Positions 1 to 6,937 of a stretch of 64,000 nucleotides of DNA are shown one piece after another. The DNA is taken from positions 1,054,001 through 1,118,000 of the forward strand of contig NZ_CP019699.1 in assembly GCF_002005165.1 (NCBI RefSeq), given 5' to 3'. The notes beneath the pieces were generated by a model. That model saw only the letters and a list, made by a program, of their open reading frames with translations. It searched no databases and was not told the origin of the DNA. The translations under genes were made by a program, and so were the position numbers. The stretch comes from Novibacillus thermophilus (GTDB lineage Bacteria; Bacillota; Bacilli; Thermoactinomycetales; Novibacillaceae). Each line of letters opens with the position of its first letter. Within the stretch, counting starts at the first letter, position 1.

Positions 1-2
1 GG

Positions 3-587
3 GTGATTATTGTGAAATCTCGTGATGTGGATATAAGAAAAGGTCTTCATTATACGTTATTGAAAGACCATAAAAATGACCCTGACACCTTAGTCTTAGA
101 TGAAATGACTATATGCCAAGGCGACGCGAGAATAGATGTTGCTGTTATTAATGGAAAAATTAACGGATTTGAAATAAAAAGCGAAAGTGACACATTGGAA
201 CGTCTACCGAGACAGGTGGATCTATATAATATGGTTTTTGATACTGTAACAATTGTAACTGGGCCTCGCTACATCGACGGAATATTAGATTTAATACCTG
301 ATTGGTGGGGTATCATTAAAACTGAAATGGATTCAGATCGACAAGTTTATTTCTACACTATTCGTGAAGCTCAAAACAATTACAACAGTGATCCTTTAGC
401 AATTGCACAACTACTATGGAGAAACGAAGCTTTGGAAATTTTAAAAGAAAAGGGCTTGCATAAAGGTCTTTTAAGCAAGCCTAGAAGAGTTTTATGGCAA
501 GCTTTAGCCGAAAAACTAAGCATTGACGAACTTAAAGATGAAGTTAGAAAGAAACTGAAGAATAGGTCAAACTGGCGAGGTCATTAA
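3..587 (+). CDS. sce7726 family protein, probable PD-(D/E)XK nuclease-like domain
   Basis: The protein of about 190 residues resembles the sce7726 family, which is often found beside sce7725 or beta-family genes in accessory regions. Residues about 43-58 read RIDVAVINGK then GFEIKSE. A conserved Asp followed by an E-x-K strand is the signature of the PD-(D/E)XK nuclease fold. No function is established for the family. The start is uncertain: GTG at 3 and GTG at 12 are both possible and the window begins only two bases upstream. The 3' end overlaps the convergent beta-family gene by 44 bp. Low GC and position suggest phage cargo or a defence-type gene, which is inference. Confidence 0.7.
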   Translation: MIIVKSRDVDIRKGLHYTLLKDHKNDPDTLVLDEMTICQGDARIDVAVINGKINGFEIKSESDTLERLPRQVDLYNMVFDTVTIVTGPRYIDGILDLIPDWWGIIKTEMDSDRQVYFYTIREAQNNYNSDPLAIAQLLWRNEALEILKEKGLHKGLLSKPRRVLWQALAEKLSIDELKDEVRKKLKNRSNWRGH

Positions 588-1637
588 CTGTAATTGTTAA
601 ATGATGACTTGTTCCTGCTTCTCTCCAAGATGTTAAGTTCCCTGGATTGGTAAGTCTTTCTGAAACTTCTTTTATATACTTATCACCAGCAGAATAATTT
701 TCTCCTTTGAACTCTTTGTGTTCTACGACTTTCCTCGCTAGCTTATGATATTGTGAGTAGCCATTCCGTTTTAAATTAGTACCCTTAAAGATAATGAAGC
801 TATCTCCAGAAGTATAGCGAATGTTAGCGCTAGGCTGAATGATTCGTGGATCTCCTTCAAAAGGTTGAGGGTTAGCAATCCCATAATCACCAAAGAGTGG
901 AATTCTTCTAAGGTTAGAAGAATTGGATACGATTTTATTCCAAATTACCCATTCAGACCTTTCAATTTTTGTAACTTGGTTTGTACCAAGACCCGATAAA
1001 TCTTCTGGTATTGCCGTAGCAGTTAAAATTAAATTTCTCCATGCCAATATATCTGGTATATTGTTTAAAAGACCGTTTAAGAATAAATATGTTCTTGTCC
1101 TATCTTTCGGGTCAACATACTTATAATCAATTAACAAATCTATATTATCAGGTGAAGTATTAAAATATCTTAATAATTCGTCTATATTTTTATTTAAGTC
1201 TTCAAAATCATTTTCTGTCAGTCTAAAACATAACCCTAACCTGTCGTTAATTAAAGCGTTTTTAACCTCTCGTTGATAATCTGGATCCCGGTCTGTTCCA
1301 GTCACAGGCACAATTTTAACCCCTTGACTGCGGGCATTATCTGATATATGTGATAACGGGTGTGTACCGTCAACCATTCTTTCAGCAGGGTCAATCCATA
1401 ACATATCAAGGTACAGCATTCTTTCTGTTCCCAAAGTTCTTTTAAAACTGTTAATAATCCCTCTAAATGTTCGTCAATCGTCCTCTTTGGTTGTTCATTT
1501 TCATAATCCCAATCAATAGGTGGTACTTCAATGAGGGGAGTTAATCCATTTTTAATGTCTGGATCAAGTTCTTCAATAGCGCCTTGTTCCCCTTTTTTCC
1601 ATTTCAAGATTGGCACATAATGATTTTTTTCAAACAT
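544..1637 (-). pseudogene. beta family protein gene, frameshifted
   Basis: Two leftward reading frames together make one protein of about 364 residues resembling the phage beta-protein family. The N-terminal part (1637 down to about 1435) begins MFEKNHYVPILKWKKGEQGA. The remainder continues from about 1434 to 544 with LYLDMLWIDPAERM. The frame changes inside CTTTGGGAACAGAAAG near 1433-1437, and adding one T to the TTT run would join the frames. An ATG at 1637 follows an AGGAGG-like site. It is convergent with and overlaps the sce7726-like gene, its usual genomic partner. It may be a true inactivation or a base error. Confidence 0.65.
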
Positions 1638-1750
1638 ACTAAATTCCTCCTAAATAAGTTAAATTTATCTATATAAAAAGACACGCCTCAAATTCATGAT
1701 GCATGTCTTGGTGTCATAATCGTAATCCTCTGTTTTATAATATTTCCGAG

Positions 1751-2278
1751 TTACTCAAACCACTCAATCGTCCCCAACTTATCTCCAAAACGGATAATAG
1801 CATCTATTTTTCGCTTGTGTATCAACTCCAATCTAAATTGTGCAAACTCTTCCGTTACAAGGAAGTAATCTGCAATTTCAGATATCATGACTGCTTGGTC
1901 GAAGGCGGCATTATAGATGTGGTCTAAAAACTGTTTCGGCATGAGAAGATATGCCGCCATTTTTTTGGCTTGCTTTTCATCCTTGTTAATCTCATAATCT
2001 TTCTTTCCCAATTGATTAGAATAATGATTGTATAAATGGCAAAACTCCTCAGCAATAACTATACGCTTATTGATGTGATCAAGATCATGCTGAACAAATA
2101 TAATGCCTTTTCGTCCTTCTGATGGAATTGAATAACTACTTTCTTCAGTAGGAAGCAGTTTGATACCATAACGCCAGCAAATATAACCCATATCTATTTC
2201 GTCAGGGTATCGAAAATTAAAATTGGATAAAACGCTGTTTGCTTTGTCCTCCCACGTATCATTGATGCTGGTTAGCAT
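1751..2278 (-). CDS. ImmA/IrrE-type metallo-endopeptidase
   Basis: The central motif AEEFCHLYNH matches the E-E-x-x-H form of the ImmA/IrrE active site found in phage and ICE proteins. Family members such as ImmA cleave or relieve a CI/ImmR-type repressor after DNA damage. Here the repressor gene lies two genes upstream on the same strand, which supports an induction role. The start is ambiguous. ATG at 2278 gives 175 residues. A TTG at 2293 has a better-placed AGGGG, and the open frame reaches 2335. Confidence 0.75.
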   Translation of the reverse strand: MLTSINDTWEDKANSVLSNFNFRYPDEIDMGYICWRYGIKLLPTEESSYSIPSEGRKGIIFVQHDLDHINKRIVIAEEFCHLYNHYSNQLGKKDYEINKDEKQAKKMAAYLLMPKQFLDHIYNAAFDQAVMISEIADYFLVTEEFAQFRLELIHKRKIDAIIRFGDKLGTIEWFE

Positions 2279-2392
2279 TTTAAATAATTCCAAGATGTTC
2301 CAGCCCCTAGGTGTATAAAAAAGAACCCTATACAAAAAGTAAGGATTCTCAGGTGTAATTTCTAAGTTGCATATTCTTATATTACAGTTGTG

Positions 2393-2791
2393 TTATTTTA
2401 TTTTTCTTAATTCAGCAATGTCGGCTTCATGTTCAATGGACCGTACCGATAAACGTTCAAGTATTTTATCTTGCTTGGCTTGGCTGGTCATTAATGTTTT
2501 GACATCTTGAGATGTTTCCGTGACAGCCTGCTTTATTTCTGGAATTTGCTCAACGAATGATTTCATTTCTTGTTGTTCGGCTTGAAGAAGTGAGATCCCT
2601 TCAGCATTTTTCACGACTTGTTCTTTCGTTGCGTCTAACTTTGCTTCTATTCCGTCTAAACGCTCGTTCGTTTTTTGCTGTTCTACTTTAATATCAGTGA
2701 CTTCTTTTTTAAGTGCTAGTAGTTCCTTTTCGATCGGTTGTAATGACCCTTTGATGACAGATTCTAGCATCTCTTTAAGATCACTGTTCAT
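2393..2791 (-). CDS. coiled-coil protein of unknown function
   Basis: The 132-residue protein is almost entirely charged heptad-like helix: repeats of E, K, Q and L with no Cys and no membrane segment. ATG at 2791 follows GGAGAATGACC. It lies between the repressor and the ImmA-like gene in one leftward operon, so it may modulate lysogeny, but no function is recognised. Similar short coiled-coil proteins occur in lysogeny modules of Bacillus prophages. Confidence 0.7.
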   Translation of the reverse strand: MNSDLKEMLESVIKGSLQPIEKELLALKKEVTDIKVEQQKTNERLDGIEAKLDATKEQVVKNAEGISLLQAEQQEMKSFVEQIPEIKQAVTETSQDVKTLMTSQAKQDKILERLSVRSIEHEADIAELRKIK

Positions 2792-2814
2792 ATGGTCATT
2801 CTCCTCTCTTTTAC

Positions 2815-3258
2815 TTAATCCTCCAGCTCCCCAAACCCTTCTCCGAATTCCTCATCATCATCTTGCTCAATCTGCTTTCTTATGAATTCCCATGTGTCGA
2901 TGAGCTGTTTTACTTTCTTTTCCGTGTCTGTGGCCAGATCGTGGAACATTATTGCGAATTTAGGGTGTTTCATCATTTCCTGGAAGACTTTATATTGCTC
3001 GGGTGTGAGTTCGATTTCTTGACCGGCGACGGTGACTTTCGAGCTGTTGTTGGGTGACGGATCGTCCGTACGGCCGAGAAGGTAGTCAGTTGTTGTATCG
3101 AAAAAATCTGCAAACTTTTGGAGAGTATTGTAATCGGGTTCTCTTTGACCTTGTTCATAATTAGCAATTTGTCCTCGCGAAAACCCAAGTCTATCCGCAA
3201 GTTCGTATTGACTTAATCCACGTTTTTTTCTTAATTCGGACAATCGTTTACCGAACAT
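2815..3258 (-). CDS. CI-like XRE-family phage repressor
   Basis: The N-terminal helix-turn-helix reads LSQYELADRLGFSRGQIANY, a typical XRE/Cro-CI fold. It is followed by a C-terminal region of about 75 residues ending in an acidic tail, without a LexA-type peptidase domain. That fits control by the neighbouring ImmA-like protease rather than by self-cleavage. ATG at 3258 is chosen because GAGGTG lies 7 bases upstream; the frame stays open to 3348. Four GAAAC-N5-GTTTC operators lie between it and the divergent Cro-like gene. Confidence 0.85.
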   Translation of the reverse strand: MFGKRLSELRKKRGLSQYELADRLGFSRGQIANYEQGQREPDYNTLQKFADFFDTTTDYLLGRTDDPSPNNSSKVTVAGQEIELTPEQYKVFQEMMKHPKFAIMFHDLATDTEKKVKQLIDTWEFIRKQIEQDDDEEFGEGFGELED

Positions 3259-3284
3259 ATCTTTGCACCTCATACTCATTATAG

Positions 3285-3390
3285 GAAACAAATAGTTTCT
3301 ATACCATATTAGACACAAAAAGTTTCTGAAATGTGTTGACAGAAACATAATGTTTCTTTATGATATACTTAAACAGAAACGTAACGTGTC
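3285..3390. promoter_or_regulatory. Four-copy repressor operator array
   Basis: Four 15-bp inverted repeats of the form GAAAC-N5-GTTTC lie at 3285-3299, 3312-3326 (GACAC left arm), 3342-3356 and 3376-3390 (GTGTC right arm). The third sits exactly between the -35 and -10 boxes of the rightward early promoter. The fourth covers the start of the early transcript. The array lies between the divergent CI-like and Cro-like genes. Confidence 0.85.
3336..3364 (+). promoter_or_regulatory. Rightward early (PR-like) promoter
   Basis: TTGACA at 3336-3341 and TATGAT at 3359-3364 are separated by 17 bp, close to the sigma-A consensus. Operator 3 fills the spacer, so repressor binding should block RNA polymerase. 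It drives the Cro-like gene at 3406. Confidence 0.8.
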
Positions 3391-3405
3391 TAGGAGGTGA
3401 TGTGA

Positions 3406-3657
3406 ATGGCCGGAAAAAGGGTTAAGCTGATCGAACTGAGAGGTAGCCATAAACGCCCCAAAGTCGCTAAAGAAATCGGTATTACACCTCAAATGCTTGG
3501 TATGATCGAACGAGGTGACAGAACTCCTTCCTTGTCCTTGGCGATCAGGATAGCGGAGTACTACAAGGTTTCTGTTGAGGATATTTTTTTTGATGAATTT
3601 GGACACGAATCGTTTCCTAATGATCATCCTAAAACAGAAAGGAGGAAGCTCGCGTAA
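3406..3657 (+). CDS. Cro-like XRE-family regulator
   Basis: An 83-residue single-domain helix-turn-helix protein with the core VAKEIGITPQMLGMIERGDR. ATG at 3406 follows AGGAGGTGATGTGA. As the first gene of the early operon, divergent from the CI-like gene, it probably plays the Cro role of closing the lysogenic promoter. That role is inferred from position; the domain assignment is clear. Confidence 0.8.
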   Translation: MAGKRVKLIELRGSHKRPKVAKEIGITPQMLGMIERGDRTPSLSLAIRIAEYYKVSVEDIFFDEFGHESFPNDHPKTERRKLA

Positions 3658-3723
3658 ATGGATAAAGAACTTGAACTCACTGTCATTGATGTGTTGTAAA
3701 ACAAGCGAAAGGAGGAGCTTAGC

Positions 3724-4044
3724 TTGACCGAACAAGAACTTGCACAACTTAAACAGCAACTCAAAGACGAAATCTTGTCGGAAATACAGTCAAAGCCTAC
3801 TAAGCGGATGCAGACAGTCTGGGACAGCATCAAGCCAATGATCGAAAGGCGGTTCGGGCACCTTAACGGACCGGAACTGTATCAGCTAACAGCAGCAGTT
3901 TCCACAATCATCCGTTATTCACTTGGGATTAGGCAGGTTCGATTCATACCGTACAGCATAGAAGATGATGTCATTCGATTTGTTGACGGTTTGCTTGAAG
4001 CCATGACTGATTTGGGAGAAATAAAGAAACAACAATCAGCCTAA
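3724..4044 (+). CDS. Conserved phage early protein, function unknown
   Basis: A 106-residue protein starting at TTG 3724, placed after AAGGAGGAGC. It has a charged helical N-terminus (residues 1-30) and a compact C-terminal part including ELYQLTAAVSTIIRYSLGIR. No catalytic motif or membrane segment is visible. It belongs to the rightward early operon. Confidence 0.65.
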   Translation: MTEQELAQLKQQLKDEILSEIQSKPTKRMQTVWDSIKPMIERRFGHLNGPELYQLTAAVSTIIRYSLGIRQVRFIPYSIEDDVIRFVDGLLEAMTDLGEIKKQQSA

Positions 4045-4062
4045 CGAAAGGAGGTCAACTGA

Positions 4063-4266
4063 ATTAAAGTTAAACGCTTGTATTTAGTTACTGGCGATAT
4101 GTACGAAGATGTTGAAATCGTAAAGGAAGTGCCAAGTGAGTTAAAGGAGAATGTGTCAGAACTGTTCATTGGCGTGAAGTCTGACACATCCACAGTGTAT
4201 ATCAGTCCAGAAATGATTGTTTCGATTGAGTTAGAGAATACGACACTTAAGGTTATTTCTTCTTAG
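4063..4266 (+). CDS. Small early protein, probable ATT start
   Basis: The frame reads KVKRLYLVTGDMYEDVEIVK and ends at 4266, about 67 residues. The only strong ribosome site, AAAGGAGGT (4047-4055), is 8 bases before ATT at 4063. An in-frame TGA (4060-4062) lies immediately upstream. The next conventional start, TTG at 4078, is too far from that site. An ATT start is therefore the best reading but unusual. The protein is beta-rich and has no recognised domain. Confidence 0.55.
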   Translation: MKVKRLYLVTGDMYEDVEIVKEVPSELKENVSELFIGVKSDTSTVYISPEMIVSIELENTTLKVISS

Positions 4267-4466
4267 ATTTTCTCGTTTGTGACAAAGCACTGCCGGCTAC
4301 TTTTTTTGAAGTTTTGCTGTACCGATTGTCTCGCAAAATCTTACTTGCCTTTGTGGCTACACGTTTTGAAGTCTGTTTTTTGTTAGCCAATCGGATCACC
4401 TCCTCCCAAAGACTCATTCGACAGGGAGGAAGAAAATCCTACATCAGCCTAACGAAAGGAGAAGAT

Positions 4467-5150
4467 ATGATGAACCGGAAACTAGTCTTCATTAAAGATA
4501 ATGAGCCAGTGACGGATAGTTTAACTGTAGCTGAGACCTTTGGTAAACGTCATAACGATGTGCTCAGGGATATTCGATCGTTAGGATGTAGTAAAGAATT
4601 CTCACAGCGCAATTTCGCGCAGTCAACTTATACCAATGAGCGTGGCCGCGAATACACAAAATTCATTATGACAGAGCAAGGTTTTACTTTGTTGGTTATG
4701 GGTTATACCGGTCCGAAAGCGATGGAGTTCAAAGAAAGGTATATCCAAGCATTTCACAAAATGCGTGAAAGATTACAGAAAGGTGTAGTACCTCTCAACG
4801 ATCGGCAAGCACTGATCCAGTCGCTCAAACTCACTGCCGAATTAGCGGAGGAAACTGAGGAACTAAAAACAATTGCACAACAGCATTCGCAAAAGATTCT
4901 CGAACTGGACAACAAAATCGAGGAGCAAATCACGCTAGACCATGCAGAACAACGGAAGCTACAGAAAACAGTAGCTCGAAAGGTATACAGCATTACTGAC
5001 GATCCTGCCGAACGTCGTCGGTTATTTCGCGAACTGTACCGTGAAATCAAAGACCGGTTTGGTGTTGCGAGTTACAAAGACGTGAAGCGCAAGGAGTTGA
5101 ACAGTGCCATCAATTATGTAACTAACTGGATCCCGAGGAAAGTGTCTTAA
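4467..5150 (+). CDS. Rha-family antirepressor with ORF6C-type C-terminus
   Basis: The N-terminal 100 residues match the Rha phage regulatory domain (SLTVAETFGKRHNDVLRDIR, then FIMTEQGFTLLVMGYTG). The C-terminal part, with a long coiled coil followed by ARKVYSITDDPAERRRLFRE, resembles ORF6C/ORF11CD domains of phage antirepressors. ATG 4467 and ATG 4470 are both usable after AAAGGAGA. Proteins of this kind counteract the phage repressor or redirect early gene expression. Confidence 0.8.
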   Translation: MMNRKLVFIKDNEPVTDSLTVAETFGKRHNDVLRDIRSLGCSKEFSQRNFAQSTYTNERGREYTKFIMTEQGFTLLVMGYTGPKAMEFKERYIQAFHKMRERLQKGVVPLNDRQALIQSLKLTAELAEETEELKTIAQQHSQKILELDNKIEEQITLDHAEQRKLQKTVARKVYSITDDPAERRRLFRELYREIKDRFGVASYKDVKRKELNSAINYVTNWIPRKVS

Positions 5151-5306
5151 ATGAGAATAAAAGTGATAAAAGGACCATTGTTCGAGAGGTGTCTTAAGCA
5201 AAGTTATATTTACCTCCGCAGAGTTGTAGAGGAGAAAATACGTACTGGTGAATACAAAGAGAAAATAGATTATCAAAGTCAAAGCCGAAGAACAAATTTT
5301 AATTGA
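5151..5306 (+). CDS. Small early protein, paralogue of the one upstream of the recombinase
   Basis: A 51-codon frame opens with ATG directly after the antirepressor stop. Its start, MRIKVIKGPLFERCLKQSYI, resembles the 36632 product (MHVKIIEGEFADKCRHACYA): a short KxIxG strand, then a Cys, then an aromatic YxYL helix. The last 8 codons may be frameshifted, because the neighbouring frame continues with a plausible acidic tail to 5336. No obvious ribosome site lies upstream, so translational coupling is likely. Confidence 0.45.
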   Translation: MRIKVIKGPLFERCLKQSYIYLRRVVEEKIRTGEYKEKIDYQSQSRRTNFN

Positions 5307-5505
5307 AGAGGAGAAAGCAGCCCGCGACCAAGAGTGAGGAGTGAAATGAGGATGTCTCTGATGGGAAATCTTACGAAGGGAAATGTAGTGACTAAATGGT
5401 AGGCGCGGGCGAGGGAGAAGTTCAAGACATCAACCACTATCTATAGTACATGGAAATAGGGTCACAAAAAAGACGAACAACGCGACAAAGGAGGCGAACA
5501 AACGC

Positions 5506-6012
5506 ATGAGTATGGGACAAGCGATAGCGGAGGCACGACAAGGCATGACGCAAGCGGAGTTAGCGGAGAAATTACACCTAGATAGGACATCAGTCGGGAA
5601 GTACGAGACTGGGAAACGTCGAGTGCCGGAACACATGAGAGCCACCATAGCCAGCACACTTGACGATCCGGTGGTGTACTTTGCAGCAGAGGAAGAAGCG
5701 ACGGGAGGTGTTACGATTCCATATCTGAACGGAGAACGGATAGAAAGGAGCTTATCCGCCATGAAGGAACTGGCGCGGTACGAAGCCCTAGAGGCTTTAG
5801 AACATCTTGACCGGGTACGGTTCCATAAGCCGCCGGAATACTGGACTGAAGAAGAAAAAGCAGAAGTGCAACAAGTGATGTACGAACTCCTGGACGCGGC
5901 AGCAAGTATTCAAAATCTTGTAGCGGTGTCGTGCAAAGATTATGGTTTTTCTCCCAAGAAAATTTACAAAGAATGGCGTAATACCGTGAAAAAGCGAGGA
6001 TGGATGAAATGA
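5506..6012 (+). CDS. XRE-family helix-turn-helix protein
   Basis: A 168-residue protein with an N-terminal helix-turn-helix (MTQAELAEKLHLDRTSVGKY) and an extended C-terminal helical region ending KKRGWMK. ATG at 5506 follows AAAGGAGGCG. It is a second early regulator beside the Rha protein; its target is unknown. A 20-codon frame (6009-6071) overlaps its stop and may only couple translation to the next gene. Confidence 0.75.
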   Translation: MSMGQAIAEARQGMTQAELAEKLHLDRTSVGKYETGKRRVPEHMRATIASTLDDPVVYFAAEEEATGGVTIPYLNGERIERSLSAMKELARYEALEALEHLDRVRFHKPPEYWTEEEKAEVQQVMYELLDAAASIQNLVAVSCKDYGFSPKKIYKEWRNTVKKRGWMK

Positions 6013-6067
6013 GAGGGATAGGAACTATCAACTTTATCGGAGATGAAGCAAGAGAGGAAGTCGCAGT

Positions 6068-6256
6068 ATGACTGACAGGGAGCGAATTTCACGCTTAATT
6101 GACCGGCTTTCGGTTTTCGCTGAAAGGCAGAAGAATACAGAGGACAACACTGACTTCATGAAAGGATACCTCACTGGAAAATGTGACGCTTATAACTTTT
6201 GCATCGAATTGATTCAGGAGGAGTTCGGTTTGAAAGAGGAGGGAAGGGACGAATGA
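6068..6256 (+). CDS. Small phage protein, unknown
   Basis: A 62-residue, mostly helical charged protein (MTDRERISRLIDRLSVFAER) with two Cys near the middle. ATG at 6068 follows GAGGAAG. It is coupled to the next gene by an ATGA overlap at 6253-6256. No domain is recognised. Confidence 0.55.
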   Translation: MTDRERISRLIDRLSVFAERQKNTEDNTDFMKGYLTGKCDAYNFCIELIQEEFGLKEEGRDE

Positions 6257-6381
6257 TCTTTTTCGCCGGTACTGCTAGGGAGTGGATGAATCTATCCGAA
6301 CAGCAGAAAAAGGATTTGACCGGATCAGTATTGGTTTTGCAGAAACAGAAAAAAGCCGCTGCTCGAAGGCAAACGGCATAA
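6253..6381 (+). CDS. Very small phage protein, unknown
   Basis: A 42-codon frame starts at ATG 6253, overlapping the previous stop, with GAGGAGGGAAGGG upstream. The product starts MIFFAGTAREWMNLSEQQKK and ends in a basic tail. Support comes from coupling and the ribosome site; function is unknown. Confidence 0.5.
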   Translation: MIFFAGTAREWMNLSEQQKKDLTGSVLVLQKQKKAAARRQTA

Positions 6382-6401
6382 AGTATCACTACCGTAATTG
6401 T

Positions 6402-6625
6402 ACCACGTTGGTGGTGCGATCACAAGGCGGGATTCAGTCCCGCCATCGGGGAGCGTAGCTAAATCGTTATCTAGTTACGCTCTCGGATGGCGCGACTGAG
6501 CGCCAGCAAGGCGGTGGCGGAAAAGGTAGACGCTAAAGCACACCCTTAATGAGACCAGCAATAGGTAGTGGAAATAGGCTTGGGTTGGACGCTGCCATGC
6601 AGGGTGCAAATCCCTGCCCGCCTTA
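6402..6625 (+). ncRNA. Highly structured RNA ending in a tRNA-Leu-like fold
   Basis: Four hairpins are followed by a tRNA-like module. H1 is 6402-6415 and H2 is 6426-6444 (GGCGGG/CCCGCC). H3 is 6445-6488, a 17-bp stem with one mismatch. H4 is 6489-6504 (GGCGC/GCGCC). H2, H3 and H4 abut without spacer. The tRNA-like part (6508-6625) has an acceptor stem AAGGCGG/CCGCCTT, a D-arm TGGCGGAAAAGGTAGACGC of class II (Leu) type, and a T-arm around GGTGCAAATCC. About 117 nt separate the acceptor ends, roughly 30 more than a tRNA-Leu. No paired anticodon stem is obvious, only AAGC/GCTT enclosing 38 nt. It could be a decayed tRNA or a regulatory tRNA mimic. Confidence 0.55.
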
Positions 6626-6656
6626 CAAATACGTACGAACGAAAGGAGTGATAAAC

Positions 6657-6851
6657 GTGAATCGGGCAACATCTTCATATGAGCGTTGTCAGCCCACAAT
6701 CGAATTCTTCTGGTGGTGTCCGGAATGCGGTATCGAAGTTGAACCTTCCGAGATTGCAGAAGATGGAACGCACGATGTATACGAAGGCGGTTGTGGCCAA
6801 CAGGCTGATTATTGTTACCGGCGCAAAAAGAAAAAAACAATCGCGCTGTAA
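6657..6851 (+). CDS. Small zinc-ribbon-like phage protein
   Basis: A 64-residue protein from GTG 6657, with AAAGGAGTG 7 bases upstream. It contains CPEC and two later cysteines (GGCG, YCYRRK), which suggests a zinc ribbon. It ends in a basic tail (RRKKKKTIAL). Its stop codon lies in the loop of a terminator-like hairpin. It directly follows the structured RNA. Confidence 0.6.
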   Translation: MNRATSSYERCQPTIEFFWWCPECGIEVEPSEIAEDGTHDVYEGGCGQQADYCYRRKKKKTIAL

Positions 6852-6873
6852 CGCGATTGTTCGAGGGTTTTTT
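6836..6873 (+). terminator. Intrinsic terminator overlapping a stop codon
   Basis: A 10-bp perfect stem (AACAATCGCG / CGCGATTGTT, 6836-6845 and 6852-6861) has loop CTGTAA, which contains the stop codon of the preceding gene. CGAGGG and a run of T follow. Confidence 0.75.
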
Positions 6874-6937
6874 AAAAATCCGCTTGAAGATATGTTATCA
6901 CGAAAAAACCTCGAAATCAATTGGAGGAGGGATTGCT

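Noticed and set aside
3658-3699. 13-codon frame MDKELELTVIDVL after the Cro-like gene
   Set aside because: Its start follows AAAGGAGG at long distance, but it is too short to support; it may be a remnant or a coupling peptide.
6508-6625. Functional tRNA-Leu gene
   Set aside because: The acceptor, D and T arms are recognisable, but the length is about 117 nt, the anticodon stem does not pair and T-loop base 55 is G. It is listed as tRNA-like RNA instead.
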